Part shown: piece after piece, positions 10,001-16,500 of the stretch
How positions within the stretch are numbered: position 1 is the stretch's first letter
Layout of the letters: every line of letters starts with the position of its first letter
DNA from: Tumebacillus avium
Lineage (GTDB): Bacteria > Bacillota > Bacilli > Tumebacillales > Tumebacillaceae
NCBI RefSeq assembly: GCF_002162355.1
Contig: NZ_CP021434.1
Span: 2,972,001 to 3,036,000 of the forward strand
Length of the DNA stretch: 64,000 nt
Direction of reading: 5' to 3'
Notes under the pieces: generated by a model
The model's database searches: none
Told to the model about the DNA's origin: nothing
What the model saw: the letters and a program-made list of their open reading frames with translations, nothing else
Program-made: the position numbers and the translations under genes

Positions 10001-10661
10001 AGGAGATCGAGTGGACGGTCACTTCTTGCTGCGTGTGCGGCGAGATCGGCTTGTTGCCGGTCAGGTCTTTGATCTCCATCTCATCATGGAAGAAAAAGGC
10101 GTACTCCCGGAAGGACGGCAGCAGCGGGTGGTGCAGATCGGCATACAGACCGCTCGGCAGTTCGCCGCCGGTGACCGGGTCGGTCCACCACGAGCCTTTG
10201 GGCTGGACGATCAAAGCTCCGAACAGGCCGTGCAGGTTGCTGCCAAGCTCGCTGGAGAGCGGGTTGCCGAGGTCGGTGAAAATGTGGATGCCTTCGCGGA
10301 TCACCTTCCAGCGGTAGACTTGAAACGCGCCGGGTCCGCAGGGCGGCGCTGTCGAGTTTTCATTGCATCCGACAAAAGCGCCGTCAGACGTCTGCACGTC
10401 GTACTCGGCGCGCTGAATGTGCATCGAAGTCGCGAACGGCAGCTCATTTTCAAACAGCACTTCGATCTCGTCCCCGACATTGGCGCGGATCGTCAGCGGC
10501 TCAACCAGATCGACCGGAGCGAAAGGATTGGCGGCGACAAGCTGTTTGACCTTTGCTTCGTTTTCTTTCAGCACGTACATCATCCCGTTGGGATCGTGCT
10601 CGCCAAACTTGTTGACCACGATGCGGATCTGGATCGCGACGATATGGAAAAAGCGTTTCAA
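6984..10661 (-). CDS. mnxG: Giant multicopper oxidase, MnxG-like (Mn(II) oxidase)
   Basis: 1225 residues from a TTG start (10661) whose TTGA overlaps the preceding stop. The length and opening (KRFFHIVAIQIRIVVNKFGEHDPNGMMYVL) match MnxG, the roughly 1217-residue oxidase that makes MnO2 on Bacillus spores. Cupredoxin units occur three times, each ending in a G-M/N-WG-[I/M]-[Q/M]-R signature. Only unit 1 keeps the full copper motifs, HVFHYHVH (about residue 282) and HCHLYPHFMDGM (about 334). Unit 2 supplies FFHDH; unit 3 has HAFHIHGH and HHHGIH, but its HCH motif is degenerate. No signal peptide is visible, as expected for a mother-cell spore-surface protein. A long antisense frame (7191-9746) is a GC-rich shadow. 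Mn oxidation itself is inference from family and operon. Confidence 0.83.
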   Translation of the reverse strand: MKRFFHIVAIQIRIVVNKFGEHDPNGMMYVLKENEAKVKQLVAANPFAPVDLVEPLTIRANVGDEIEVLFENELPFATSMHIQRAEYDVQTSDGAFVGCNENSTAPPCGPGAFQVYRWKVIREGIHIFTDLGNPLSSELGSNLHGLFGALIVQPKGSWWTDPVTGGELPSGLYADLHHPLLPSFREYAFFFHDEMEIKDLTGNKPISPHTQQEVTVHSISYRSEPEHNRMHLLHAGLVGPGCEGEEVHHDSWVFGDPATPILRSYVGDPLKIRVIHGGVKETHVFHYHVHQWLFEVEDPDSEIIDSQAISPQNFYTVSPLYGAGSLQGAIGDIIIHCHLYPHFMDGMWGMQRIFNTLQDGSQCYPNGEPILALQPLPDRPLPPLPTPERPGFPNFIPGIVGCKAPRPPLGIIGEGARESTELEENQYAPNALPGAVFVNPTRPDTPLREYDLVLIEMPIIYNKEGWYDPHGRLYVLAEDEADVRAGRKPPEPLVIRANAGDCVRLTCTNKTPEVIGGNAFQLAIRTYEAATHIHFVKFDPLVADGANVGWNYDSSVLPGQTIQYQWYADVELKGTFFHDHLFANTIQNHGVFGSINIEPRGSIYLDPHTGEEVRSGTQAMIVNPLVPNFREFTLFVHDFAMLFDKQDCPLNPPPFSGSHEDPGVMGINYRNEPLQFRLAQPDCDPAYVFSSYLHGDPVTPLLETYNGDPVRIRLLQGAHEESHSFNLHRQRWHRERRDLDSEIVQQQHIGISESFTFEFAIEGHGDFDMLYHFGSVDDLWLGNWGIMRSFQERVPHLLPLPDRPAPPVRTHPLPRPTGARPPKAAHPGQPGPPGAPVRRYEVAAINADLIYNAAGDHDPHGLIFTLAKDVEAIHAGLLNPEPLILRGNVGEVVEVTLHNQLSGEFHHHGIHGYPQVPVDAFFPPSRRISLHAQLVDYDVRGSDGATVGFNPDQTIGPGERITYRWYLDRNIGSCNLWDMADVRNHRHHGAFGVLITEAKGSRVLDPATRQEADAGSQAIIAHPLLGEMREFVLLMHDGVRLLDKADRLILDPEPILVEEGLEGLEDFEDQGSRGFNYRSERIIHRLRRTFDPAAVFSSQVHGDPATPVFYAYAGDPVTVRFVFPADRARGHAFHIHGHTWLRSPQDLHSTIVPVKGQNTVGTADSFYLTFGAGGMLAIPGDYLYRSGNIRWDIELGMWGIMRVLGDKLPFLAPLEGGSCDDESKS

Positions 10662-10984
10662 GCGCCATCGCCACGCTTCGTATGCCGGCCAGGTTCATTT
10701 TCGATGCGCGGGATCGGCGGGCCATCCCCTTCGATATAAAACACTTCCACTTCGTCAATGTGCAGGTTGATCGTCCTGCCTTCGAGCTCGGTGATCGACG
10801 TCGTTTCGATGATCAGCTGCAGATAATCGTTGGCCACACCGACGATTTCGCCGATCACCATAAACGGAAACGGGTTGATCAGAATAAAAGCGCGCCGTCC
10901 TGCCGCTTCTTGAAAGGCGAGGACAACATCGCGGCGGCGCAGCTCATTGACCGGCTGGCCGGCTTGATTAAAGGGAGTGGGCAT
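10658..10984 (-). CDS. mnxF: MnxF-like small Sm-fold subunit
   Basis: 108 residues from ATG 10984, behind AGGAGGA. The core RRDVVLAFQEAAGRRAFILI, VIGEIVGVANDYLQLII, INLHIDEVEVFYIEG reads as an Sm-like beta domain. The position directly before the giant oxidase, the length (MnxF is about 105 residues) and the stop/start overlap with mnxG match the mnxE-mnxF-mnxG order of Mn-oxidising Bacillus, where the small subunits form a complex with MnxG. The assignment rests on context and remembered family features, not alignment. Confidence 0.7.
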   Translation of the reverse strand: MPTPFNQAGQPVNELRRRDVVLAFQEAAGRRAFILINPFPFMVIGEIVGVANDYLQLIIETTSITELEGRTINLHIDEVEVFYIEGDGPPIPRIENEPGRHTKRGDGA

Positions 10985-11001
10985 GGGCAGTCCTCCTCTG
11001 A

Positions 11002-11295
11002 TCAGGGGATAGGGAAACGGGTGCCGCAGTCAAAAGGCAGGAAATTGGAGATGCGCTCAATCGGAAATTGCAATGGAGTGGGGAAGCGGTGAAACGGAGC
11101 ATTATTCATCTTGATGATCACGGGGTCTAAGGTGATGATGCCGTCTGTGACTTCCACGAGACGGCCGCAGAAAATAGGGCGAAAGGTCTGTCCCATGATG
11201 TTTAACTGGTCAGACACGGTGGTCAGCAGGATCTCTTGTCCCAGCAGGTCGGCGAACAGTTGGTTCTCCGGAAGCACGCGATTGGCTTCATTCAT
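11002..11295 (-). CDS. mnxE: MnxE-like small Sm-fold subunit, first gene of the operon
   Basis: 97 residues from ATG 11295 with AAAGGAG upstream. The segment LFADLLGQEILLTTVSDQLN, FRPIFCGRLVEVTDGIITLD, PLQFPIERISNFLPF has Sm-like strand spacing. It contains two Cys (FCG and DCG), possible copper ligands. As the first of three adjacent genes ending in the giant oxidase it corresponds to MnxE. The upstream mnxA-D genes of marine Bacillus do not appear here. Confidence 0.68.
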   Translation of the reverse strand: MNEANRVLPENQLFADLLGQEILLTTVSDQLNIMGQTFRPIFCGRLVEVTDGIITLDPVIIKMNNAPFHRFPTPLQFPIERISNFLPFDCGTRFPIP

Positions 11296-11340
11296 GTAAA
11301 CAGGTCTCCTTTCCTAAGAAGATCGCATACGGTTATTCGC

Positions 11341-11348
11341 ATTGTATG
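11341..11348 (-). promoter_or_regulatory. Sporulation-type (sigma-E/K) -10 element candidate for the Mnx-like operon
   Basis: On the minus strand the sequence CATACAAT lies about 46 bp before the mnxE-like start; it equals the sigma-E -10 consensus CATACANT and fits sigma-K CATANNNT. The -35 region (GGCACC) is unconvincing. Mother-cell control is known for mnx in Bacillus SG-1, so this is plausible. Confidence 0.35.
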
Positions 11349-11401
11349 GGACAAATGGAGGTGCCGCCTGTGTATTTGTTCTCATTCCTTGAAAAATAGA
11401 T

Positions 11402-11418
11402 GCCTGTACCTGACAGGC
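11402..11418. repeat. Inverted repeat GCCTGT-N5-ACAGGC
   Basis: A perfect 6-bp dyad lies between the divergent mnxE-like operon and the small gene at 11471. It could be an operator; nothing identifies the binding protein. Confidence 0.35.
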
Positions 11419-11470
11419 GCACGGGCTGCTGCATATTGGTATTACTAACGAGGAGAGGGGGTGGCCCGAA

Positions 11471-11656
11471 ATGGATCGCAAGCGAATAGGCTTGAAATTG
11501 GACGCGCACTCCAAAAAAGAGCTGCTGGAGCTCTTGAAGTCCCATGTTAAGCAGGATCATATGCCGAAATCGCTGCATGAACTCCTCCACAAATGGACGG
11601 ACGGCGGCGATGAAGCCGTTTCGGAAGAAACGGACCTGGAAGAGGCAGACACGTAA
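11471..11656 (+). CDS. Small conserved-looking hypothetical protein
   Basis: 61 residues, behind GAGGAGAGGGGGTGG at good spacing and followed by a strong terminator, so it is likely expressed. The sequence is helical and charged (LDAHSKKELLELLKSHVKQDHMPKSLHELLHKW) with an acidic tail. No family is recognised. It is divergent from the Mnx-like operon and may share its timing. Confidence 0.65.
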   Translation: MDRKRIGLKLDAHSKKELLELLKSHVKQDHMPKSLHELLHKWTDGGDEAVSEETDLEEADT

Positions 11657-11664
11657 GCAACAAA

Positions 11665-11695
11665 AAAGTGACATCCCGCATCGGGATGCCACTTT
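11665..11695. terminator. Bidirectional terminator
   Basis: AAAAGTGACATCCCG, a 2-base loop, CGGGATGCCACTTTT; serves the small plus-strand gene and minus-strand lgt. Confidence 0.9.
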
Positions 11696-11702
11696 TGTTC
11701 TT

Positions 11703-12497
11703 TTAGGCGGTCTCCGCCTGTTTTGGCGCACTGGTCTTCGCCGGACGGAAACGCAGGTACAGCATAAACGCTGCCGCCAGCACCATCACGGCGAGGGAGG
11801 TCCACTGCGCCGCCGTCAGCCCGGCGAAGCGGTCCGTATCGCCGCGCAGGAACTCGAGGGCAAACCGGCCTGCCGAGTACAAGATGTTGTAGGCCAAGAA
11901 CAGGTAGCCGGTTGGCAAGCGGCGCATCTTAAACAGGAACAAGAGCGCCAGCACGATCAGGTCCCATTGCCCTTCCCAGACTTCGGCCGGCCAGAGCGGC
12001 TGCGAGCCGAACTCGGCATGGGCGATCGTGCCTTCCGGATAGACGAGGCCAAAATCGCTGCCGGTGGGAGAGCCATACGCATCGCCGTTCATGAAGCAGG
12101 CGATGCGGCCGACCGCTTGTCCCAAAATGATGCCCGGCGCTACGATGTCGGCGAACTCCCAGAAGTGAATCTTGTGCTTCCACGTGTACAAGCCGCCGCC
12201 GATAAAGCCGCCGACCAGCCCGCCCTGGATCGACATCCCGCCGTTCCAGATCGCAAACACGTCGAGCAGATGCTCCGAATAGTACGCCCATTCGAAAAAG
12301 AGCACCTGCCAGAGCCGCGCCCCAAGCAGTGCGCCAAGAATCGCCCAGATCGCCATCCCGGAAACGTGCTCTTCGTATTTCCGCTCCTGTTTGGCCATAT
12401 AGGTGGCCAGTCCGATCGCCAACAAGATCGCGATCGCGACGATCGTTCCGTAGGAACGGATCGGGAAATCCCCGATGTAAAACAGTATTTGATGCAC
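11703..12497 (-). CDS. lgt: Prolipoprotein diacylglyceryl transferase
   Basis: 264 residues, GTG start with GGGAGG 7-12 bp upstream. It is a polytopic membrane protein with the Lgt signature GRIACFMNGDAYGSPT, which contains the essential Arg and Asn, and GGMSIQGGLVGG. It transfers diacylglycerol from phosphatidylglycerol to the lipobox Cys of preprolipoproteins. A lipoprotein substrate candidate is encoded at 30248-30988. Confidence 0.95.
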   Translation of the reverse strand: MHQILFYIGDFPIRSYGTIVAIAILLAIGLATYMAKQERKYEEHVSGMAIWAILGALLGARLWQVLFFEWAYYSEHLLDVFAIWNGGMSIQGGLVGGFIGGGLYTWKHKIHFWEFADIVAPGIILGQAVGRIACFMNGDAYGSPTGSDFGLVYPEGTIAHAEFGSQPLWPAEVWEGQWDLIVLALLFLFKMRRLPTGYLFLAYNILYSAGRFALEFLRGDTDRFAGLTAAQWTSLAVMVLAAAFMLYLRFRPAKTSAPKQAETA

Positions 12498-12584
12498 AGC
12501 TTCTACCTCCCAAGAACGAGCAGCCAGTATTTTCTACCAACATTGTAGCCGACTCGGGAGCAGAAAGGAAGAGACGAGGGGAGA

Positions 12585-13004
12585 CTACGCCTTGACGATC
12601 AGGATCGAACCGACCACAATAAGAACACAGCCGGCCACGATGCCCAGCGTCACTTTTTCCTTGAGGAACAAAGCAGCGAGGATCAGCGTGAACACGATGC
12701 TCAAGCGGTCGATCGGGGCGACTTTGGAAGCGGCCGCATTTTGCAGTGCGCCGAAGTAAAACATCCACGACGCCGCACCGGCGAGGCCGGAGAGCACGAT
12801 GAAGATCATCGGACGCAGCGCGATGTCTCGCACCTGCCCGATCGTGCCGTTAAAGGTGATAAACAGCAGCGTCGCCGCCGCCATCACCACAGCCCGCACT
12901 GCTGTTGCCACATTGGAGTCGATGCCTTTGATCCCGATTTTCCCGAGGATCGCCACAAAGGAAGCAAACAGCGCGGAAAGCAATCCATACATCAGCCAAG
13001 ACAC
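12585..13004 (-). CDS. Half-size EamA-family (DMT) transporter
   Basis: 139 residues from a GTG with AAAGGAGG upstream. About five hydrophobic helices form one EamA repeat (LLSALFASFVAILGKIGIKG, then APIDRLSIVFTLILAALFLKEKVTLG). Single-repeat members of this size occur and probably act as dimers. The substrate is unknown. It is transcribed away from ccpN. Confidence 0.82.
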   Translation of the reverse strand: MSWLMYGLLSALFASFVAILGKIGIKGIDSNVATAVRAVVMAAATLLFITFNGTIGQVRDIALRPMIFIVLSGLAGAASWMFYFGALQNAAASKVAPIDRLSIVFTLILAALFLKEKVTLGIVAGCVLIVVGSILIVKA

Positions 13005-13104
13005 AAATTTCTGCCTCCTTTGTCAATCAACAGTTTCTGTTGGTATGTGCAGGAAGGGCAGAATTTAAACTTTTTGTGCAAACATCACCTAGACTATAGC
13101 GGAT

Positions 13105-13132
13105 TTGGTGACATTCTAATATGATGTACTAT
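13105..13132 (+). promoter_or_regulatory. Candidate sigma-A promoter of the ccpN operon
   Basis: TTGGTG (13105-13110), a 16-bp spacer, TACTAT (13127-13132). It coincides with two of the CcpN-type boxes, as expected for a repressed promoter. Confidence 0.45.
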
Positions 13133-13164
13133 ATAGCACATTGATCAGGATATTGTATGTCACA
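13107..13164. promoter_or_regulatory. Array of CcpN-type operator boxes upstream of ccpN
   Basis: Judged against the published CcpN consensus TRTGHYATAYW: TATATAGCACA (13130-13140) and TGTATGTCACA (13154-13164) match perfectly on the reverse strand, TATGATGTACT (13120-13130) matches 10/11 on the plus strand, and GGTGACATTCT (13107-13117) matches 9/11. The first, third and fourth in position are about 24 bp apart. They cover the -35, the -10 and the 5' leader of the candidate promoter, so CcpN probably represses its own operon here. Confidence 0.6.
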
Positions 13165-13188
13165 TTTCATTCGAGCGAACAAAAGGTG

Positions 13189-13836
13189 GTGGACACCATC
13201 GAATTGACCAAACGCCAAGGGCAAATCCTCGAGATCGTCCGTGAAGAAGGGCCGATCACCGGAGAGCAGATCGCAGAGAAACTGGGGCTGACCCGGGCGA
13301 CGCTGCGTCCCGACCTGGCGATTCTGACGATGGCCGGTTTTTTAGAAGCGCGACCGCGTGTCGGTTACTTTTATGCCGGGAAGAAATCCGGGCAGATTTT
13401 TGGAGAACAGCTGCGGAAGCTGAAAGTGAAGCAATACAAGTCAGTGCCTGTCGTGATCAACGAAGAAGCGTCGGTGTATGACGCGATCGTCACGATGTTT
13501 ATGGAAGATGTGGGCAGCATCTTTGTGGTCAAAGACGGCGGAATTCTGTCCGGCGTGATCTCGCGCAAGGACTTGCTCAAGGTGGCCATCGGCAATCAGG
13601 AAACGCAAAAAGTGCCGGTGTCGCTGACGATGACGCGGATGCCGAACATCGTGACCCTGTCGCTGGAGGACAGCGTGTACGAAGCGGCGAAGCGCTTGAT
13701 CGATTATGCGATCGACTCGATTCCGGTCGTGCGTCCGCTCGATGATGCGGGCAAGCAGTTGGAAGTGGTCGGCCGCTTTACGAAAACTACGATCGCCAAG
13801 ATCTTTGTGGAACTTGGCGAGATCAACGAAGTGTAG
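13189..13836 (+). CDS. ccpN: Transcriptional repressor CcpN
   Basis: 215 residues from GTG 13189. The N-terminal winged helix contains [36 protein letters not shown] and [13 protein letters not shown], near-identical to B. subtilis CcpN. Two CBS domains follow ([19 protein letters not shown] and a second pair near residues 140-205). CcpN represses gluconeogenic genes (gapB, pckA) on glycolytic substrates. The frame opens at 13141, but family length and the operator box at 13154-13164 favour the GTG at 13189; the ribosome site (AAAAGG) sits unusually close. It is followed by ppsR and the PPDK-like gene. Confidence 0.9.
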   Translation: MDTIELTKRQGQILEIVREEGPITGEQIAEKLGLTRATLRPDLAILTMAGFLEARPRVGYFYAGKKSGQIFGEQLRKLKVKQYKSVPVVINEEASVYDAIVTMFMEDVGSIFVVKDGGILSGVISRKDLLKVAIGNQETQKVPVSLTMTRMPNIVTLSLEDSVYEAAKRLIDYAIDSIPVVRPLDDAGKQLEVVGRFTKTTIAKIFVELGEINEV

Positions 13837-13847
13837 GAGGGATGCGG

Positions 13848-14657
13848 ATGACGCCGATCGTGTATGTGATTTCAGACTCTGTGGGCGAAACGGCCGAATT
13901 TGTGGTGCGGGCGGCTGCGAGCCAGTTTAATGGCAGCCGCGCGGAGATCAGACGGATTTCCTACGTCGATGATATGGAGCCGATCCGGGAAACGGTGCAA
14001 GCCGCCAAGGAGATTGGCGCGCTGATCGCCTATACGCTGGTCATTCCGGAATTGAAGGAAGGGCTGGTCCGGGAAGCGGTCGAGCATGGCGTGACTGCCG
14101 TCGACATCATGGGGCCGATGGTGTCGGCGTTCCAAACGACGTTCCAAGCCGAACCGAAAAACCGCCCCGGTCTGGTGCACAAGCTGGACGATGAGTATTT
14201 CCGCCGTGTCGAAGCGATTGAGTTCGCCGTGAAATACGATGACGGCAAAGATCCGCGCGGTCTGCTCCGCGCCGATGTGATTCTGATCGGGGTGTCGCGC
14301 ACATCGAAGACGCCGCTCTCGATGTTCCTCGCGCACAAGCGCCTGAAAGCGGCCAACGTGCCGCTGGTGCCGGAAGTGGAGCCGCCCGAAGAGCTGTTTG
14401 AAGTGTCGCCGCACAAGGTGATTGGCCTGACCATCTCGGCGAGCGAACTCAATCTGATCCGCACGGAGCGCCTGAAAGCGTTGGGATTGCGGGAAGAAGC
14501 GAACTATGCGGCATTTGAACGGATCAAGATGGAGCTCGAATATGCGGAGCGGATCATGGAGAAAGTCGGCTGCCCGGTGATCAATGTGTCCAACAAGGCG
14601 GTGGAAGAGACCACCAGCATCATCGTGGACCAGATCAAACGGGGGAGCGGCCGCTAG
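13848..14657 (+). CDS. ppsR: PPDK regulatory protein (bifunctional kinase/pyrophosphorylase)
   Basis: 269 residues from ATG 13848, 7 bp after AGGAGG; ATG 13842 is too close to it. Features of the DUF299 family: [12 protein letters not shown] near the start and the P-loop-like [12 protein letters not shown] near residue 145. The protein phosphorylates a Thr next to the catalytic His of pyruvate phosphate dikinase using ADP and also removes it. Its stop overlaps the start of the PPDK-like gene (TAGTG), strong evidence they work together. The B. subtilis counterpart is yqfL, also after ccpN. Confidence 0.93.
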   Translation: MTPIVYVISDSVGETAEFVVRAAASQFNGSRAEIRRISYVDDMEPIRETVQAAKEIGALIAYTLVIPELKEGLVREAVEHGVTAVDIMGPMVSAFQTTFQAEPKNRPGLVHKLDDEYFRRVEAIEFAVKYDDGKDPRGLLRADVILIGVSRTSKTPLSMFLAHKRLKAANVPLVPEVEPPEELFEVSPHKVIGLTISASELNLIRTERLKALGLREEANYAAFERIKMELEYAERIMEKVGCPVINVSNKAVEETTSIIVDQIKRGSGR

Positions 14658-16102
14658 TGATCGTCCCGTTTGCAGAAGGCAGCCGTGAACTGCAGCATTT
14701 GCTCGGGAACAAAGGCGCGGGGCTGGCTGAGCTGATGCGCCTCGGGTATCGCGTCCCGGACGGGTTTACGTTGACCACCGCAGCCTGCCGCGCCTACTAC
14801 GCAGCAGGACGGACGCTGACCCCGGAGCTTCGCGAAAATTTGCTGCGTCACCTGCGCGGCTTGGAGCAGCGGACAGGCAAACGCTTCGGTGACCCTGCTC
14901 ATCCGCTGCTGCTCGCCATCCGCTCCGGCGCCGCTGAGTCGATGCCCGGCATGATGGACACGGTGCTGAATCTCGGGCTGAATGAAGCGGTGGTGCAAGG
15001 GTTGGCTGAGCAGACGGGGGACAGCAAGTTCGCCGCCGATTGCCAGCGCAGGCTGCACGAGATGTACGGTGCGGTTGTCAGCCGCGAGATTCCGGAGTCG
15101 CCGCTGGAGCAGCTGTTTCAAGCGGTCTGTGCGGTATTTGACTCCTGGAACAACCGGCGGGCGGTCGTCTACCGGCAGATTCACGGGATTTCTGACGAGC
15201 TGTATACGGCGGTGAATGTGCAGGAGATGGTGTTTGGCAATCTCGGCGCACGTTCGGCCGCCGGGGTGGTGTTTTCCCGCCATCCGGCGAGCGGCGAACC
15301 GGCTCTGCACGGCGAGATCCTGTACGGAGCGCAGGGGGAAGATGTGGTCGCCGGCGCCTTGACGCCGGAGCCGATCGAGACGCTGCGTGCAACGATGCCC
15401 CATGTCTATGCAGAACTGCTAACGGCGGCCCGGCAACTGGAAGCGCACTACCAAGATATGCAGGAGATCGAGTTTACTGTCCAAGACGGAGCGCTTTATC
15501 TGCTCCAGACGCGGGACGGCAAGCGTACCGTGCAGGCGGCGGTGAAGATCGCTGTCGATCTGGTGCAGGCAGGGCTGCTCGACCGGGCGGATGCGGTGCA
15601 GCGAGTTCAATTGCAGGAACTGAACAAACTTCTGCATCCCAGGCTCGACCCGACTGTGCAGGCAGCCCCGCTGGCGGAAGGCATTCCGGCCCTGCCGGGC
15701 GCTGCGAGCGGGCGCATCGCCCTCGACGCAGAGACGGCACTGGAACAGAGCCGCGCCGGACACGCCGTGCTGCTCGTGCGGCGCGAGACCGATCCGGACG
15801 ACTATGAGGCGATGACCGAATCCCGCGGCATCCTGACCGCGTTTGGCGGCACCACGTCACACGCCGCCGTCACGGCGCTGCCGCTCGGCAAGCCCTGCAT
15901 CGTCGGCTGTTCGGCGGTGGTGATCAACCTTGCGGCCCGAACGGTGGAGATCGGCGGACAACTCTTCTCCGAAGGGGATGTCCTGACACTGGACGGCGCA
16001 ACGGGACGCATCTTCGCCGGTGCGCTGCCGCTGGCGAAACCGGATGTGCCGCCGGAAGTGGACGTGTTTTGGAAGTGGTTAACCGTGGACAACAATGCAT
16101 AA
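14657..16102 (+). CDS. Half-length pyruvate phosphate dikinase (ATP-grasp and phosphohistidine domains only)
   Basis: 481 residues; full PPDK is about 880. The N-terminal ATP-binding part is intact (GNKGAGLAELMRLGYRVPDGFTLTT, IRSGAAESMPGMMDTVLNLGLN, FSRHPASGE). The central domain has the swivelling His motif FGGTTSHAAV (His402) with the adjacent Thr400 that PpsR would modify. The C-terminal PEP/pyruvate TIM barrel is absent: the frame ends at a stop followed at once by a strong terminator, so this is a genuine end rather than a sequencing break. It could autophosphorylate from ATP but would need a partner carrying the PEP/pyruvate site. Whether that partner exists elsewhere in the genome cannot be seen. 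Confidence 0.8.
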   Translation: MIVPFAEGSRELQHLLGNKGAGLAELMRLGYRVPDGFTLTTAACRAYYAAGRTLTPELRENLLRHLRGLEQRTGKRFGDPAHPLLLAIRSGAAESMPGMMDTVLNLGLNEAVVQGLAEQTGDSKFAADCQRRLHEMYGAVVSREIPESPLEQLFQAVCAVFDSWNNRRAVVYRQIHGISDELYTAVNVQEMVFGNLGARSAAGVVFSRHPASGEPALHGEILYGAQGEDVVAGALTPEPIETLRATMPHVYAELLTAARQLEAHYQDMQEIEFTVQDGALYLLQTRDGKRTVQAAVKIAVDLVQAGLLDRADAVQRVQLQELNKLLHPRLDPTVQAAPLAEGIPALPGAASGRIALDAETALEQSRAGHAVLLVRRETDPDDYEAMTESRGILTAFGGTTSHAAVTALPLGKPCIVGCSAVVINLAARTVEIGGQLFSEGDVLTLDGATGRIFAGALPLAKPDVPPEVDVFWKWLTVDNNA

Positions 16103-16132
16103 AAACCCCTGTTAACAGACAGGGGTTTTTTC
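16102..16132 (+). terminator. Rho-independent terminator
   Basis: AAAAACCCCTG, a TTAACAGA loop, CAGGGGTTTTTT directly after the PPDK-like stop codon. Confidence 0.92.
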
Positions 16133-16361
16133 TATGCTTGTGAACTTTCTGTGTCGAAAGGCAGGGAATTTGCAAATCGGAAGGATTTTTTGGCGAAAGA
16201 GGCGTACATATTTAAGAAATGTTGTTTTCGCTCTTGACAAATCAACCAGCATGCGCTCAAGCGCGGAATATTTTTGTAGATGCGCGTCTATACTAGGGAC
16301 GTACTTTAGAGGCTTAGAAGTGATTTTTTGTCGAAACGTGTCAAAATGTGTTTTTGTGAGC
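16133..16361. other. Non-coding upstream region of dnaG-sigA
   Basis: About 370 bp separate the terminator from dnaG. Short frames here (for example 16134-16430) have no ribosome site or family features. TTGACA occurs at about 16234 without a well-spaced -10, and TATACT at about 16289 could serve as a vegetative -10. The sigma-H-type promoter is listed separately. Confidence 0.5.
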
Positions 16362-16386
16362 AGGAAATCACTGTGCATCGTAGAAT
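16362..16386 (+). promoter_or_regulatory. Sigma-H-type promoter for dnaG-sigA
   Basis: AGGAAAT (16362-16368), 11 bp, GTAGAAT (16380-16386) fits the sigma-H consensus RNAGGAWWW-N11/12-RNNGAAT exactly. The B. subtilis sigA operon also has a sigma-H promoter, active at entry to sporulation. The leader to dnaG would be about 110 nt. Confidence 0.65.
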
Positions 16387-16500
16387 ATCTTTGCTTCGGT
16401 ACACCATTCTGTGCGTTCGATTTTGTGTGATAGGCACAGAAGGATATTGTTGAATGTTGGCGAATATTTTACGTACTCAATGACAGACGAGGGTGATACG

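Noticed and set aside
13141..13188. Upstream extension of CcpN
   Set aside because: No ribosome site, no family similarity, and contains an operator box.
16134..16430. 98-residue open frame before dnaG
   Set aside because: No ribosome site; overlaps the promoter region.
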